Source: Agathobacter sp.
GTDB lineage: Bacteria > Bacillota > Clostridia > Lachnospirales > Lachnospiraceae
DNA length: 42,183 nucleotides
Assembly (NCBI GenBank): GCA_022769125.1
Contig: JALEKN010000042.1
Span: 1 to 42,183, forward strand
Reading direction: 5' to 3'
Positions 1 to 7,830 of the stretch are shown in pieces. Positions within the stretch are counted from its first letter, which is position 1, and the number at the start of each line of letters is the position of its first letter. A program made the position numbers and the translations under genes. The notes under the pieces are model-generated. The model was not told where the DNA came from, did not search any database, and saw only the letters and a program-made list of their open reading frames with translations.

Positions 1-139
1 AAAGACTGATAAACAGTGGCTTTTATGATTTAGCCACAGCCTATCAGTCTGTGCACGTCAACTATTGAAACCGCCGTGTACCGAACGGTACGCACGGTGG
101 TGTGAGAGGACGGCGGTTAGGCACCGCCTCCTACTCGAT
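1..139 (+). mobile_element. 3' end of a group II intron (domains V and VI)
   Basis: A domain V-like hairpin lies at 71-100: two arms meet at a GAAC tetraloop (83-86), with the two-base CG bulge on the 3' side (91-92) typical of this catalytic domain. Domain VI follows at 104-136: GAG/CTC, AGGA/TCCT and GGCGG/CCGCC pair, leaving a single unpaired A at 133, the expected lariat branch point 6-7 bases before the 3' splice site near 139. A further hairpin at 4-50 (AGACTGATA/TATCAGTCT enclosing GTGGCT/AGCCAC) is probably the base of domain IV. The rest of the ribozyme and any reverse transcriptase gene would lie before the window. The orientation places the 3' exon at about 140 onward. The fold is read by eye. 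Confidence 0.85.
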
Positions 140-158
140 TGTGGGGGGTTTTTAATTC

Positions 159-213
159 AAAAAGATTTTGTTAAAAAAGATTTTGTTCAAAATGATTTTG
201 TTAAAAATGATTT
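159..213 (+). repeat. 15-bp tandem repeat in the intron 3' exon
   Basis: The 15-bp unit AAAAAGATTTTGTTA is repeated about 3.6 times with an exact 15-base period and a few substitutions. Read in the frame ending at the TGA at 227-229, it encodes pentapeptides of the type KDFVK, KDFVQ, NDFVK, so it may be the C-terminal tail of the gene interrupted by the intron. It could equally be non-coding AT-rich sequence, since no upstream part of such a gene is visible. Confidence 0.5.
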
Positions 214-260
214 GAATAAAAAAGAATGATTTATATTTCGAACAATAATCTACAAATTTA

Positions 261-289
261 TTGAAACTGTTTAGAATAAATCCTACAAT
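261..289 (+). promoter_or_regulatory. Sigma-A promoter for the HD-domain gene
   Basis: TTGAAA (261-266) and TACAAT (284-289) are separated by exactly 17 bases, one mismatch each from consensus. The next gene starts at 383, leaving a leader of about 85 bases. Confidence 0.65.
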
Positions 290-382
290 AATAGATGAAA
301 AAGGTTGCGCATTGCGCTGTAACAGAAAGATCAGATAAAGATAATTTCAAATTTAAAAGAATATGATCACGGAGACTAATAT

Positions 383-880
383 ATGCTTATAGAAGAACTG
401 ATAATAAAAATGACCGAGTTTAATGTCGGAGACCCTAAGAGAATTCAGCATTTCATAAAGGTATATGAGCTTGCGCATGTGATAGGAGTAAAAGAAGGAC
501 TAGATGAAGCAACGCTTCGGATTCTTGACATTGCTTCTGTCATGCATGACATCGGGATCCGTCCATCGGAGCAAAAATACGGAAGATGCGATGGAAAACT
601 CCAGGAGCAGGAGGGCCCGGCATATGTAAGAGATATGCTCGCAATCTTTACCGAGGTGAATAGGGAAGAAATTGAGAGGGTATGCTATCTGATTGCACAT
701 CATCACACCTATGGAAATGTTGATGGATTGGATTATCAGATTCTTTTGGAGGCTGATTTCTTGGTTAATGCTTTGGAAGATAACCTTCAGAAACCGGCGA
801 TCATCCATTTTAGGGATAAGGTGTTTAGAACAGGGACCGGTATACACTTGATAAATACCATGTTTGGGCTGATAGATTAA
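383..880 (+). CDS. HD-domain phosphohydrolase-like protein
   Basis: This 165-residue protein has the layout of a small HD-superfamily metal-dependent phosphohydrolase. A first histidine lies at residue 23, the paired H55-D56 sits in the segment ASVMHDIGI, a histidine cluster (AHHH, 106-108) follows, and D125 is a likely last metal ligand. The substrate cannot be read from sequence; relatives act on nucleotides or signalling nucleotides. GGAGA stands about seven bases before the chosen ATG; a second ATG lies nine codons in. It follows its own promoter and precedes the PLD-helicase gene by about 200 bases. Its low GC matches the helicase-Nudix pair and contrasts with the genes after 6 kb, so it probably belongs to the same accessory block, but a functional link is inference. 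Confidence 0.7.
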   Translation: MLIEELIIKMTEFNVGDPKRIQHFIKVYELAHVIGVKEGLDEATLRILDIASVMHDIGIRPSEQKYGRCDGKLQEQEGPAYVRDMLAIFTEVNREEIERVCYLIAHHHTYGNVDGLDYQILLEADFLVNALEDNLQKPAIIHFRDKVFRTGTGIHLINTMFGLID

Positions 881-940
881 CGCGTTAAAATGTTGCTTCT
901 AACGTGCTAGCGAGTTAGGAAATGTTAAAAAATCTATTAA

Positions 941-1039
941 CTTGAAGCAATCGCACAGCTAATATCTGACAATAAAACAAAAGAGCTGGATTTGGAAAAG
1001 ACATTTTTAGAAAATGTAAGGGAAATGGAAGATGCTTGA
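941..1039 (+). pseudogene. C-terminal remnant of an unknown gene
   Basis: In the gap between the HD gene and the helicase, one frame stays open for 32 codons and ends in TGA. The peptide is charged and helical in character (it contains ELDLEKTFLENVREMEDA), like a genuine C-terminus, but there is no start codon or ribosome binding site and a stop lies directly upstream. I read it as the leftover end of a gene lost when the helicase-Nudix unit arrived or was rearranged. The family is not recognised. Confidence 0.35.
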
Positions 1040-1076
1040 AATTGCGAAGAATTTAAGATAGATACGGGGTAAATGA

Positions 1077-4061
1077 ATGGATAAAATTGCTGAATTACGC
1101 ACAGGGTTTGAAACAGCATACATTGATGGATCGGTTGTTTCAAGTAATGATTATAGGCCACAATTTGTATCTAACAATTATCGGGAGGGAAAAAAAGTGC
1201 TCTCATCCATCGAGGATGAACTATTGGCATGCGATGGTTTTCAGATAAGTGTGGCATTCATTACCATGAGTGGAATAACGCCACTGCTTCAAACCTTGAA
1301 AGAACTCGAGACACGAAATATAAAAGGTGAAATTCTGACAACAAATTATTTGAATTTTAGTGAGACGAGAGCATTTGAAAAGCTTAATGAACTTTCAAAT
1401 ATTACACTTAAAATGTTTGATGCTAGCGCTGCTGATGCGGGATTTCATACAAAGGGATATATTTTTAGAAAAGATGAAATCTATCGAATTATTATCGGAA
1501 GCTCAAATATTACAAGTGCTGCGCTTACAACCAATCACGAGTGGAATACAAAACTGATCGCTACTGAACATGGAGAAGTAACAAAGGAAATTATCGCTGA
1601 GTTCAATAAATTATGGAATTCAAATTACGCGCTAACGTTTGATGAGTTCTATGAAAACTATAGTGAACGTTATAAGGTTATTAAACATCAGCGAGAGATT
1701 GCAAAACAAGAAGAAATTACACCAATTGAGAAGTATACATTACAGCCTAACAGTATGCAGGTTGGATTTATTGTTAATTTGAAGAAGATCCTTGATGCTG
1801 GCGAAAACAGAGCGCTTCTGATTTCGGCAACAGGCACTGGAAAGACCTATGCCTCTGCATTTGCAATGAGAGAATTAGGATTTAAACGCGTGCTATTTTT
1901 AGTACATCGAGGACAACTGGCAAGACAGACAAAAAAATCTTATGAAAAAGTATTTTCTAGATCAGTTTCTATGGGGTTAGTAGGAGCTGGATATCACGAG
2001 TATGATGCAGATTATGTATTTGCTACGATACAGACCTTGAATCGTGATGAGCATTTATTTCAATACAAAAAGGACGCCTTTGATTGTATTGTTTTGGATG
2101 AAGCACATCATGTCCCAGCTGATACATATCAGAAAGTAATGAAGCATTTCACACCAAAGCTTTGGCTTGGAATGACTGCAACTCCAGATAAAAAGGATGA
2201 TAACACAGAGGGAAGAAATGTTTATGAACTTTTCAATTACCAGATTGCCTATGAGATTCGATTGCAGCAGGCAATGGAAGAGAATTTACTCTGCCCTTTT
2301 CATTATTTTGGAATTACAGATTTAGCCATTATAGGTGATAATGAAGATGCTTGTCGCGATTTCACAATGCTTACAAGTGATGAGCGAGTAAAACATATTA
2401 TTAATCAGGCTGACTATTACGGATATAGTGGAGATAAAGTAAAGGGTCTGATTTTTTGTAGTAGCATAAGGGAGACAGAGGAGCTGTCTGCAAAATTTAA
2501 TCAAGCGATAAATCCTTCTACGGGAAAGAAATTCCGGACAATTGCGCTTAATGGAAGCGCAACGGAGCAGGAGAGACAAAATGCTTTCGAGCGACTTGCG
2601 ATGAATGAGGATGATAGTCTTTCTGATAAGCAGCCGTTAGATTACATATTTTCAGTAGAAATTTTGAATGAAGGTGTGGATATTGTTGAAGTTAACCAAG
2701 TTATTATGTTAAGGCCAACACAATCTCCAATCGTGTTTATTCAGCAGTTGGGGCGAGGGCTTAGAAAAGCTGTTGGGAAAGAGTATGTGGTTATACTTGA
2801 TTTCATTGGAAATTACAATAACAATTTTATGATTCCGATTGCATTATCCGGGGATAGAACATACAACAAGGACAATATTCGTAGGTACATTATGGAAGGT
2901 GGGAGAGTAATTCCAGGAGCTTCCACAGTTCATTTTGATGAGATCAGCAGAAAGAGAATTTTTTCATCTATAGATAATGCAAACTTCAGTGACATTAAGC
3001 TCATAAGAGAGAATTATATAAATCTTAAGAATAAACTTGGTCATATCCCTAGGCTATGTGATTTTGATGACTATGGAGAGATGGATGTTGTTCGAATCTT
3101 TGATAATAATAGCTTGGGCTCATATTATAAGTTCTTAGTAAAATATGAGAAGGACTATAAAGTGCGTTTATCTGAAGCAGAGGAAAAAGTAATTGAATTT
3201 GTTTCGAAAAAATTTGCAAATGGAAAACGAATTCAGGAATTACAGATGTTGAATAGGATGCTTGGATATGCTAGCGGTTTATCTAGAGTTGGTTTATTTG
3301 TTGGACTATCGGAAGATATGAGAGGATACGGAAAAGATATTAGCCAGAGCCAGAGAAAAAATCTCGTAAATGTTATGACGAATGAGTTCCCAGCGGGAGC
3401 AAGTAAGAAAACTTATTCGCAGTGCATTTTTATAGAAGAAGATGGGGATGATTATAAGCCAACCAAGTCATTTATGCAGATGTTGTCAAACAAAGAGTTT
3501 TATAAAATCCTTCAGGAACTTGTAGAATTTGGTATTAGCAGATACGAAAGAGATTACAAGAACGTATATGGACAGACAGATTTGGTGTTATATCAGAAGT
3601 ATACATATGAGGATGTTTGCCGTTTGTTAAACTGGGAGCAGAACGAGGTTCCGTTGAATATTGGAGGTTACAAATTCGATAAGAAGACAAAAACTTTTCC
3701 AGTATTTATTAATTATGACAAGGCAGAGGACATTAGTGATACCACAAAGTATGAAGACCATTTTGTGCCGGGATTTAGAGATCGGCTGATTGCAATTTCT
3801 AAGTCAGGAAGAAACATTCAGTCAGAGGATGTACAGAATTTTCTTAAAGCAAAGGAGCGGGGTATTCAAGTGGAACTCTTTGTGCGAAAAAACAAAGATG
3901 ATAAAATATCAAAAGAGTTTTATTATCTTGGGCATATGGAAGCAAGTGGAAATGCAAAGGAATTTATAATGGAAAATACAGAAAAAACTGCGGTTGAAAT
4001 AGAGTGGATACTTGACGTTCCTGTGCGGGAAGATATTTACGAGTATATTGTTAATTCGTAG
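1077..4061 (+). CDS. PLD-like / superfamily 2 helicase / DUF3427 protein
   Basis: This 994-residue protein has three parts. Residues about 25-170 resemble a phospholipase-D-type nuclease domain: H124-T-K126 is followed by GSSNITSAAL (141-150), the HxK...GSxN signature. Residues about 220-580 are a superfamily 2 helicase: Walker A ATGTGKT (251-257), DEAH (341-344), TATP (367-370) and motif VI QLGRGLRK (557-564). The remaining 400 residues match the position of DUF3427. The architecture recurs in bacterial genomes beside Nudix proteins and is thought to be defence or DNA-processing related. Here a Nudix gene follows after 11 bases, so the two are almost certainly one operon. The helicase motifs and the PLD histidine and lysine are intact, so it looks functional. 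AT-rich composition fits horizontal acquisition. Confidence 0.88.
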   Translation: MDKIAELRTGFETAYIDGSVVSSNDYRPQFVSNNYREGKKVLSSIEDELLACDGFQISVAFITMSGITPLLQTLKELETRNIKGEILTTNYLNFSETRAFEKLNELSNITLKMFDASAADAGFHTKGYIFRKDEIYRIIIGSSNITSAALTTNHEWNTKLIATEHGEVTKEIIAEFNKLWNSNYALTFDEFYENYSERYKVIKHQREIAKQEEITPIEKYTLQPNSMQVGFIVNLKKILDAGENRALLISATGTGKTYASAFAMRELGFKRVLFLVHRGQLARQTKKSYEKVFSRSVSMGLVGAGYHEYDADYVFATIQTLNRDEHLFQYKKDAFDCIVLDEAHHVPADTYQKVMKHFTPKLWLGMTATPDKKDDNTEGRNVYELFNYQIAYEIRLQQAMEENLLCPFHYFGITDLAIIGDNEDACRDFTMLTSDERVKHIINQADYYGYSGDKVKGLIFCSSIRETEELSAKFNQAINPSTGKKFRTIALNGSATEQERQNAFERLAMNEDDSLSDKQPLDYIFSVEILNEGVDIVEVNQVIMLRPTQSPIVFIQQLGRGLRKAVGKEYVVILDFIGNYNNNFMIPIALSGDRTYNKDNIRRYIMEGGRVIPGASTVHFDEISRKRIFSSIDNANFSDIKLIRENYINLKNKLGHIPRLCDFDDYGEMDVVRIFDNNSLGSYYKFLVKYEKDYKVRLSEAEEKVIEFVSKKFANGKRIQELQMLNRMLGYASGLSRVGLFVGLSEDMRGYGKDISQSQRKNLVNVMTNEFPAGASKKTYSQCIFIEEDGDDYKPTKSFMQMLSNKEFYKILQELVEFGISRYERDYKNVYGQTDLVLYQKYTYEDVCRLLNWEQNEVPLNIGGYKFDKKTKTFPVFINYDKAEDISDTTKYEDHFVPGFRDRLIAISKSGRNIQSEDVQNFLKAKERGIQVELFVRKNKDDKISKEFYYLGHMEASGNAKEFIMENTEKTAVEIEWILDVPVREDIYEYIVNS

Positions 4062-4072
4062 TTGGAGGTTAC

Positions 4073-4474
4073 ATGAAGACAATAAGGGTAGTTGCCGCCG
4101 TTATAAAGGCGATTAATGAAAATAGGGAATCAATTATTTTTGCTACACAACGTGGATATGGTGAATTTAAAGGAGGATGGGAGTTCCCTGGGGGGAAAAT
4201 AGAGAAGGGGGAGACTCCACAGGAGGCGCTAAAACGTGAAATTATGGAAGAACTTGATACGGAAATATCGGTAGGAAAATTAATTGATACAATTGAGTAT
4301 GATTATCCAGAATTCCATCTTTCTATGGATTGTTTTTGGAGTGAGATCGTGAAAGGGAACCTTATACTAAAAGAACATGAGGCGGCGAGATGGTTAAAGA
4401 AGGATCAATTGGATGATGTAGAGTGGTTACCAGCGGATGCGATATTAATTGGGAAAATTAGGGACCAACTGTAA
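4073..4474 (+). CDS. Nudix (MutT-like) (deoxy)nucleoside triphosphate pyrophosphohydrolase
   Basis: This 133-residue Nudix hydrolase carries a complete Nudix box in the segment after WEFPG: G-G-K-I-E-x-G-E, then REIMEEL, matching GX5EX7REUXEEXGU. The size and the WEFPGGK lead-in are typical of MutT-type enzymes that hydrolyse NTPs or dNTPs to monophosphates plus pyrophosphate. It starts 11 bases after the PLD-helicase gene with a strong site (GGAGG) and is followed by a terminator, so it is the last gene of that unit. Constant pairing with a helicase suggests a role in the same process, either cleansing modified nucleotides or altering nucleotide pools, rather than general housekeeping. That role is inference. 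Confidence 0.9.
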   Translation: MKTIRVVAAVIKAINENRESIIFATQRGYGEFKGGWEFPGGKIEKGETPQEALKREIMEELDTEISVGKLIDTIEYDYPEFHLSMDCFWSEIVKGNLILKEHEAARWLKKDQLDDVEWLPADAILIGKIRDQL

Positions 4475-4532
4475 CAAATAAAATTTTGACTAAATGAACG
4501 GAAACAGAAGGGGGAACTCAGTAATGGGATTA

Positions 4533-4572
4533 CGGCATAGTACTCATCACGAGCACTATGCCGCCTTTTTTA
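4533..4572 (+). terminator. Intrinsic terminator after the helicase-Nudix unit
   Basis: CGGCATAGT (4533-4541) pairs perfectly with ACTATGCCG (4555-4563), followed by a six-base T run. It abuts the stop codon of the converging ATPase gene. Confidence 0.85.
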
Positions 4573-5841
4573 TTATCTCCACAGTAACCATTTCCATATC
4601 GGAACAACATCAATGTGAATTCCTTCACAGTCCAGAGTACCCTCTTCGCTATTGGTTATCAGAAGGCATTTGGAATCCGGGATAAAATGGTTTAGTTTAA
4701 CAAAGGCGCGGGTTTCCCGCTCTTTGGTGTCTATATTGTCGAGAACCTGCATACTTACCTGGATAGCAAGATTTTCTGATGGAATATAGAAGTCAATATC
4801 AATGTTATTTTCAAAGAAATAAACGTTATCAGTGCCATAACGCCGGACGAGTTCAATGGCAACAAGATTTTCAAGCTGGGCAGATTTACAGTCAAGCAGC
4901 ATGAGCCCGAGGAGACCGGTATCCATGAAATAATATTTAGGGGATGTCTCCTTTTGCACAAGTTTTGCAGCGTAATTTGGTAAAGTAAAGAGCAGATAGG
5001 AATCGGTCATGTAACTAACATAATTGATTACTGTCTGCTTACCGAGTGAAGCTCCGGCACTTTTTAAAATGTTGGTTAATCTGCTAAAAGATAAAGGCTT
5101 TGTAATGGACTCTGCGATTTTCTTTAAAATCAGTTTGATGGCAAAATCATTTGTTACTTTATTTCTGGTGATGATATCACCGAGGTATACTGTCTGATAA
5201 ATGCTGCTCAGATAAGCCCTTTTATTCTGGATTTCCACTAACTCAGGAAAAGCACCATAAGTTACATAGGTGTTATATTGGGCGAGGACGTCCGCCCTAT
5301 CCTTGGTGCTGATTATGTCCAGATAATCTTTTTTCTTATTATTGGCAAGCAGATATTCCGCAAAAGAGTATGGGTATATATGCATAATTACAAATCTTCC
5401 TCCAAGCGTGGAGGCTATTTCACTACTGAGCATTTTGCTGTTGCTTCCGGTAATATTGATTCGATATTTCATATCAGCAATTCTACGGACAAATTTTTCC
5501 CAGCCGTCTATATTCTGGATCTCATCAAGGAATAGATAGGGTCTATTGTCACTTCCGGATACTTCCAGGCCAATCTCCAGAATTGTATTTAAGTCATCGG
5601 ATGTCATTTCGAGAAGGCGCTCATCCTCAAAATTAATATAGACAATCTGGGACAATGGAGTGCCATCTGCCTCTAGTTGTTTAATCTGTTGGTACATCAT
5701 ATATGATTTTCCGGTTCTGCGGATGCCGACGAAACAATAGTTGACATTGGGTTCCAATGGATAGTTTCTTGAAACCAATGGATTATGCAGGTAAACATCC
5801 TTTTGGTCTGCCATAATTTGTTTTAATATGTCTCTATTCAT
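4573..5841 (-). CDS. ATP-binding protein, AAA domain plus DUF4143
   Basis: A 422-residue AAA+ ATPase of the widespread AAA_14/DUF4143 class. Near the N-terminus it has Walker A GIRRTGKS, then Walker B with YLFLDEIQ, then a sensor-like ITGSNSKMLSS. The C-terminal half fits DUF4143: a winged-helix region followed by a PD-(D/E)xK-like fold, suggested by an E in VAIELVRRYG, D-F-Y in DIDFYIP and QVS in place of the usual ExK. The reading frame extends 51 codons further upstream into AT-rich hydrophobic sequence, but the ATG at 5841 has AAGGAG at good spacing and begins the conserved region, so I start there. Function is unknown for the family. It is convergent with the Nudix gene and transcribed alone. 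Confidence 0.85.
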   Translation of the reverse strand: MNRDILKQIMADQKDVYLHNPLVSRNYPLEPNVNYCFVGIRRTGKSYMMYQQIKQLEADGTPLSQIVYINFEDERLLEMTSDDLNTILEIGLEVSGSDNRPYLFLDEIQNIDGWEKFVRRIADMKYRINITGSNSKMLSSEIASTLGGRFVIMHIYPYSFAEYLLANNKKKDYLDIISTKDRADVLAQYNTYVTYGAFPELVEIQNKRAYLSSIYQTVYLGDIITRNKVTNDFAIKLILKKIAESITKPLSFSRLTNILKSAGASLGKQTVINYVSYMTDSYLLFTLPNYAAKLVQKETSPKYYFMDTGLLGLMLLDCKSAQLENLVAIELVRRYGTDNVYFFENNIDIDFYIPSENLAIQVSMQVLDNIDTKERETRAFVKLNHFIPDSKCLLITNSEEGTLDCEGIHIDVVPIWKWLLWR

Positions 5842-6001
5842 ATAGAATCTCCTTTTATACAAAACAATAATAATCCATTTTTGTTCTACACACAAGACAA
5901 AAATACAAAAATATTGTTCTGAAACAGAAAATTGTATATGTAGTATATGCATGAAAATATAAAATATCAATATGCACACATAGATTCCCTTCAAATAACC
6001 A

Positions 6002-6031
6002 TTGCATTTGCGCCCCTTTTTGCGTTATAGT
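6002..6031 (+). promoter_or_regulatory. Candidate promoter of pgi
   Basis: TTGCAT (6002-6007) and TATAGT (6026-6031) are separated by 18 bases, about 45 bases before the pgi start. The ribosome binding site GGAGG follows at about 6061. Confidence 0.5.
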
Positions 6032-6075
6032 AGCAAAGAAAGAAAAAACCATTTCAAAACGGAGGATATAAGAAA

Positions 6076-7659
6076 ATGGTAGCATGGAACAATTTTGATA
6101 CCTTGAAATCCTATAAGGATCTCACAGAGAACACGAAGAAGGTTAATCTTGCAGAAGTAATGTCGGGGGACAACGGAGCAGATCGTGTAAAGAATTACAG
6201 CATACCGATGGGCGCCGGACTTGTATATAATTACGCAGCGAAGGCTGTTGATGATGAAGTAATCGACAAGCTGGCAGCACTTGCAGAGGAAGCACAGCTT
6301 ACCGATAAGTATGCGGCATTGTACAATGGTGAAGTGATCAATACTGGAGAGAAGCGTCTGGTTCTTCACCAGCTGACACGTGGACAGCTTGGAGATGCTG
6401 TTACCGCTGACGGCGTAGACAAGAGAGCTTTTTATGTAGAGCAGCAGGAGAGAATCGCTGATTTTGCTAATAAGGTTCATTCCGGAGAGATCACCAACGC
6501 AGCAGGAGAGAAGTTCACCACCGTTGTGCAGATCGGTATCGGTGGAAGTGACCTCGGACCACGCGCAATGTATCTTGCATTGGAGAACTGGGCTAAGAAG
6601 AACGGACTGTTCAAGATGGAAGCAAAGTTCATCAGCAACGTAGATCCGGATGACGCGGCAGCAGTACTTAACGCTACCGACGTTGCACATTCTATTTTCA
6701 TCCTGGTTTCCAAGTCAGGAACCACACTTGAGACACTTACCAACGAGTCATTTGTCAAGGATGCCCTTGCAAAAGCAGGATTAGATGCATCTAAGCATAT
6801 GATCGCAGTAACCAGCGAGACTTCACCGCTTGCAAAGAGCAGTGACTATCTTGCAGCATTCTTCATGGATGATTACATCGGAGGACGTTTCTCCTCTACC
6901 TCTGCGGTAGGTGGAGCAGTTCTTTCCCTCGCATTCGGACCGGAAGTATTTGATCGCTTCTTAAAGGGCGCAGCAGAGGAAGATGCCCTTGCAAAAAATA
7001 CCGACATCCGCAAGAACGCAGCACTTATGGATGCATTGATCGGAGTATATGAGAGAAATGGTCTCGGATATCCTGCAACAGCAGTACTTCCGTACTCACA
7101 GGCACTTTCCCGTTTCCCGGCCCATTTACAGCAGCTTGATATGGAGTCCAACGGAAAGTCTGTCAACCGTTTTGGCGAGCCGGTAGATTATGTGACCGGA
7201 CCGGTTATCTTCGGTGAGCCGGGAACAAACGGACAGCACTCCTTCTATCAGTTATTGCATCAGGGAACTGACATCATTCCGCTTCAGTTCATCGGATTCA
7301 AGAACAGCCAGATCGGAACAGACGTAGATATCCAGGGCAGCACCAGCCAGCAGAAGCTTTGCGCAAACGTTGCAGCCCAGATCGTTGCTTTCGCATGTGG
7401 TAAGGCAGACGACAATAAGAACAAGAACTTTGAGGGTGGTCGTCCATCCAGCATCATCATCGGCGAGCAGCTTACCCCGGAGGCACTTGGCGCACTTTTG
7501 GCACACTTCGAGAACAAGGTTATGTTCCAGGGCTTCGTATGGAATGTCAACAGCTTTGATCAGGAAGGCGTACAGCTTGGAAAGGTACTTGCAAAGAAGG
7601 TACTTGCACATGAGACAGACGGCGCATTAAAGGTATACAGCGATTTACTGAACATCTAG
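6076..7659 (+). CDS. pgi: Glucose-6-phosphate isomerase
   Basis: Interconverts glucose 6-phosphate and fructose 6-phosphate in the cytoplasm (glycolysis and gluconeogenesis). The 527-residue protein shows the sugar-isomerase signatures in order: IGIGGSDLGPRAM (about 153-165), the phosphate-binding SKSGTTLET (about 214-222) and GGRFSSTSAVGG. Length is in the normal range for the bacterial family. The gene has its own promoter, a GGAGG site and a downstream terminator, so it is monocistronic. Codon use is typical of a well-expressed core gene and its GC is clearly higher than that of the preceding 5 kb, marking the edge of the accessory block. Confidence 0.97.
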   Translation: MVAWNNFDTLKSYKDLTENTKKVNLAEVMSGDNGADRVKNYSIPMGAGLVYNYAAKAVDDEVIDKLAALAEEAQLTDKYAALYNGEVINTGEKRLVLHQLTRGQLGDAVTADGVDKRAFYVEQQERIADFANKVHSGEITNAAGEKFTTVVQIGIGGSDLGPRAMYLALENWAKKNGLFKMEAKFISNVDPDDAAAVLNATDVAHSIFILVSKSGTTLETLTNESFVKDALAKAGLDASKHMIAVTSETSPLAKSSDYLAAFFMDDYIGGRFSSTSAVGGAVLSLAFGPEVFDRFLKGAAEEDALAKNTDIRKNAALMDALIGVYERNGLGYPATAVLPYSQALSRFPAHLQQLDMESNGKSVNRFGEPVDYVTGPVIFGEPGTNGQHSFYQLLHQGTDIIPLQFIGFKNSQIGTDVDIQGSTSQQKLCANVAAQIVAFACGKADDNKNKNFEGGRPSSIIIGEQLTPEALGALLAHFENKVMFQGFVWNVNSFDQEGVQLGKVLAKKVLAHETDGALKVYSDLLNI

Positions 7660-7685
7660 TCTTGATTCAAAAGCAATGGACAGTC

Positions 7686-7727
7686 AAAGGGTTTTCTTCA
7701 ACATGTTTGAGGAAAGCCCTTTTTTGT
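7686..7727 (+). terminator. Intrinsic terminator of pgi
   Basis: AAAGGGTTTTCTTCAA (7686-7701) pairs with TTGAGGAAAGCCCTTT (7707-7722) across a short loop and runs into T6. Confidence 0.85.
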
Positions 7728-7758
7728 GCTCAACAGCACACAAAGTGCAAATTAAGAA

Positions 7759-7787
7759 TCGAAATTCTCTGAAAAACGCGTTATAAT
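7759..7787 (+). promoter_or_regulatory. Candidate promoter of the GH3 gene
   Basis: A perfect TATAAT at 7782-7787 lies 17 bases after a weak -35 element, TCGAAA (7759-7764). The gene starts 44 bases downstream. Confidence 0.5.
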
Positions 7788-7830
7788 TATCGCAAAGGGT
7801 TTTGAATATACAATGCAGGGGGATTTGCCG

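Noticed and set aside
159-213. CRISPR-like array
   Set aside because: Tandem 15-bp units without spacers; it is a simple tandem repeat.
4494-4685. Small gene between the Nudix and ATPase genes
   Set aside because: The frame spans the terminator hairpin and the end of the opposite-strand ATPase gene, and has no protein-like character.
5842-5994. Longer N-terminus for the DUF4143 ATPase
   Set aside because: The extra 51 codons are AT-rich promoter-like sequence and precede the good ribosome binding site at the ATG 5841.
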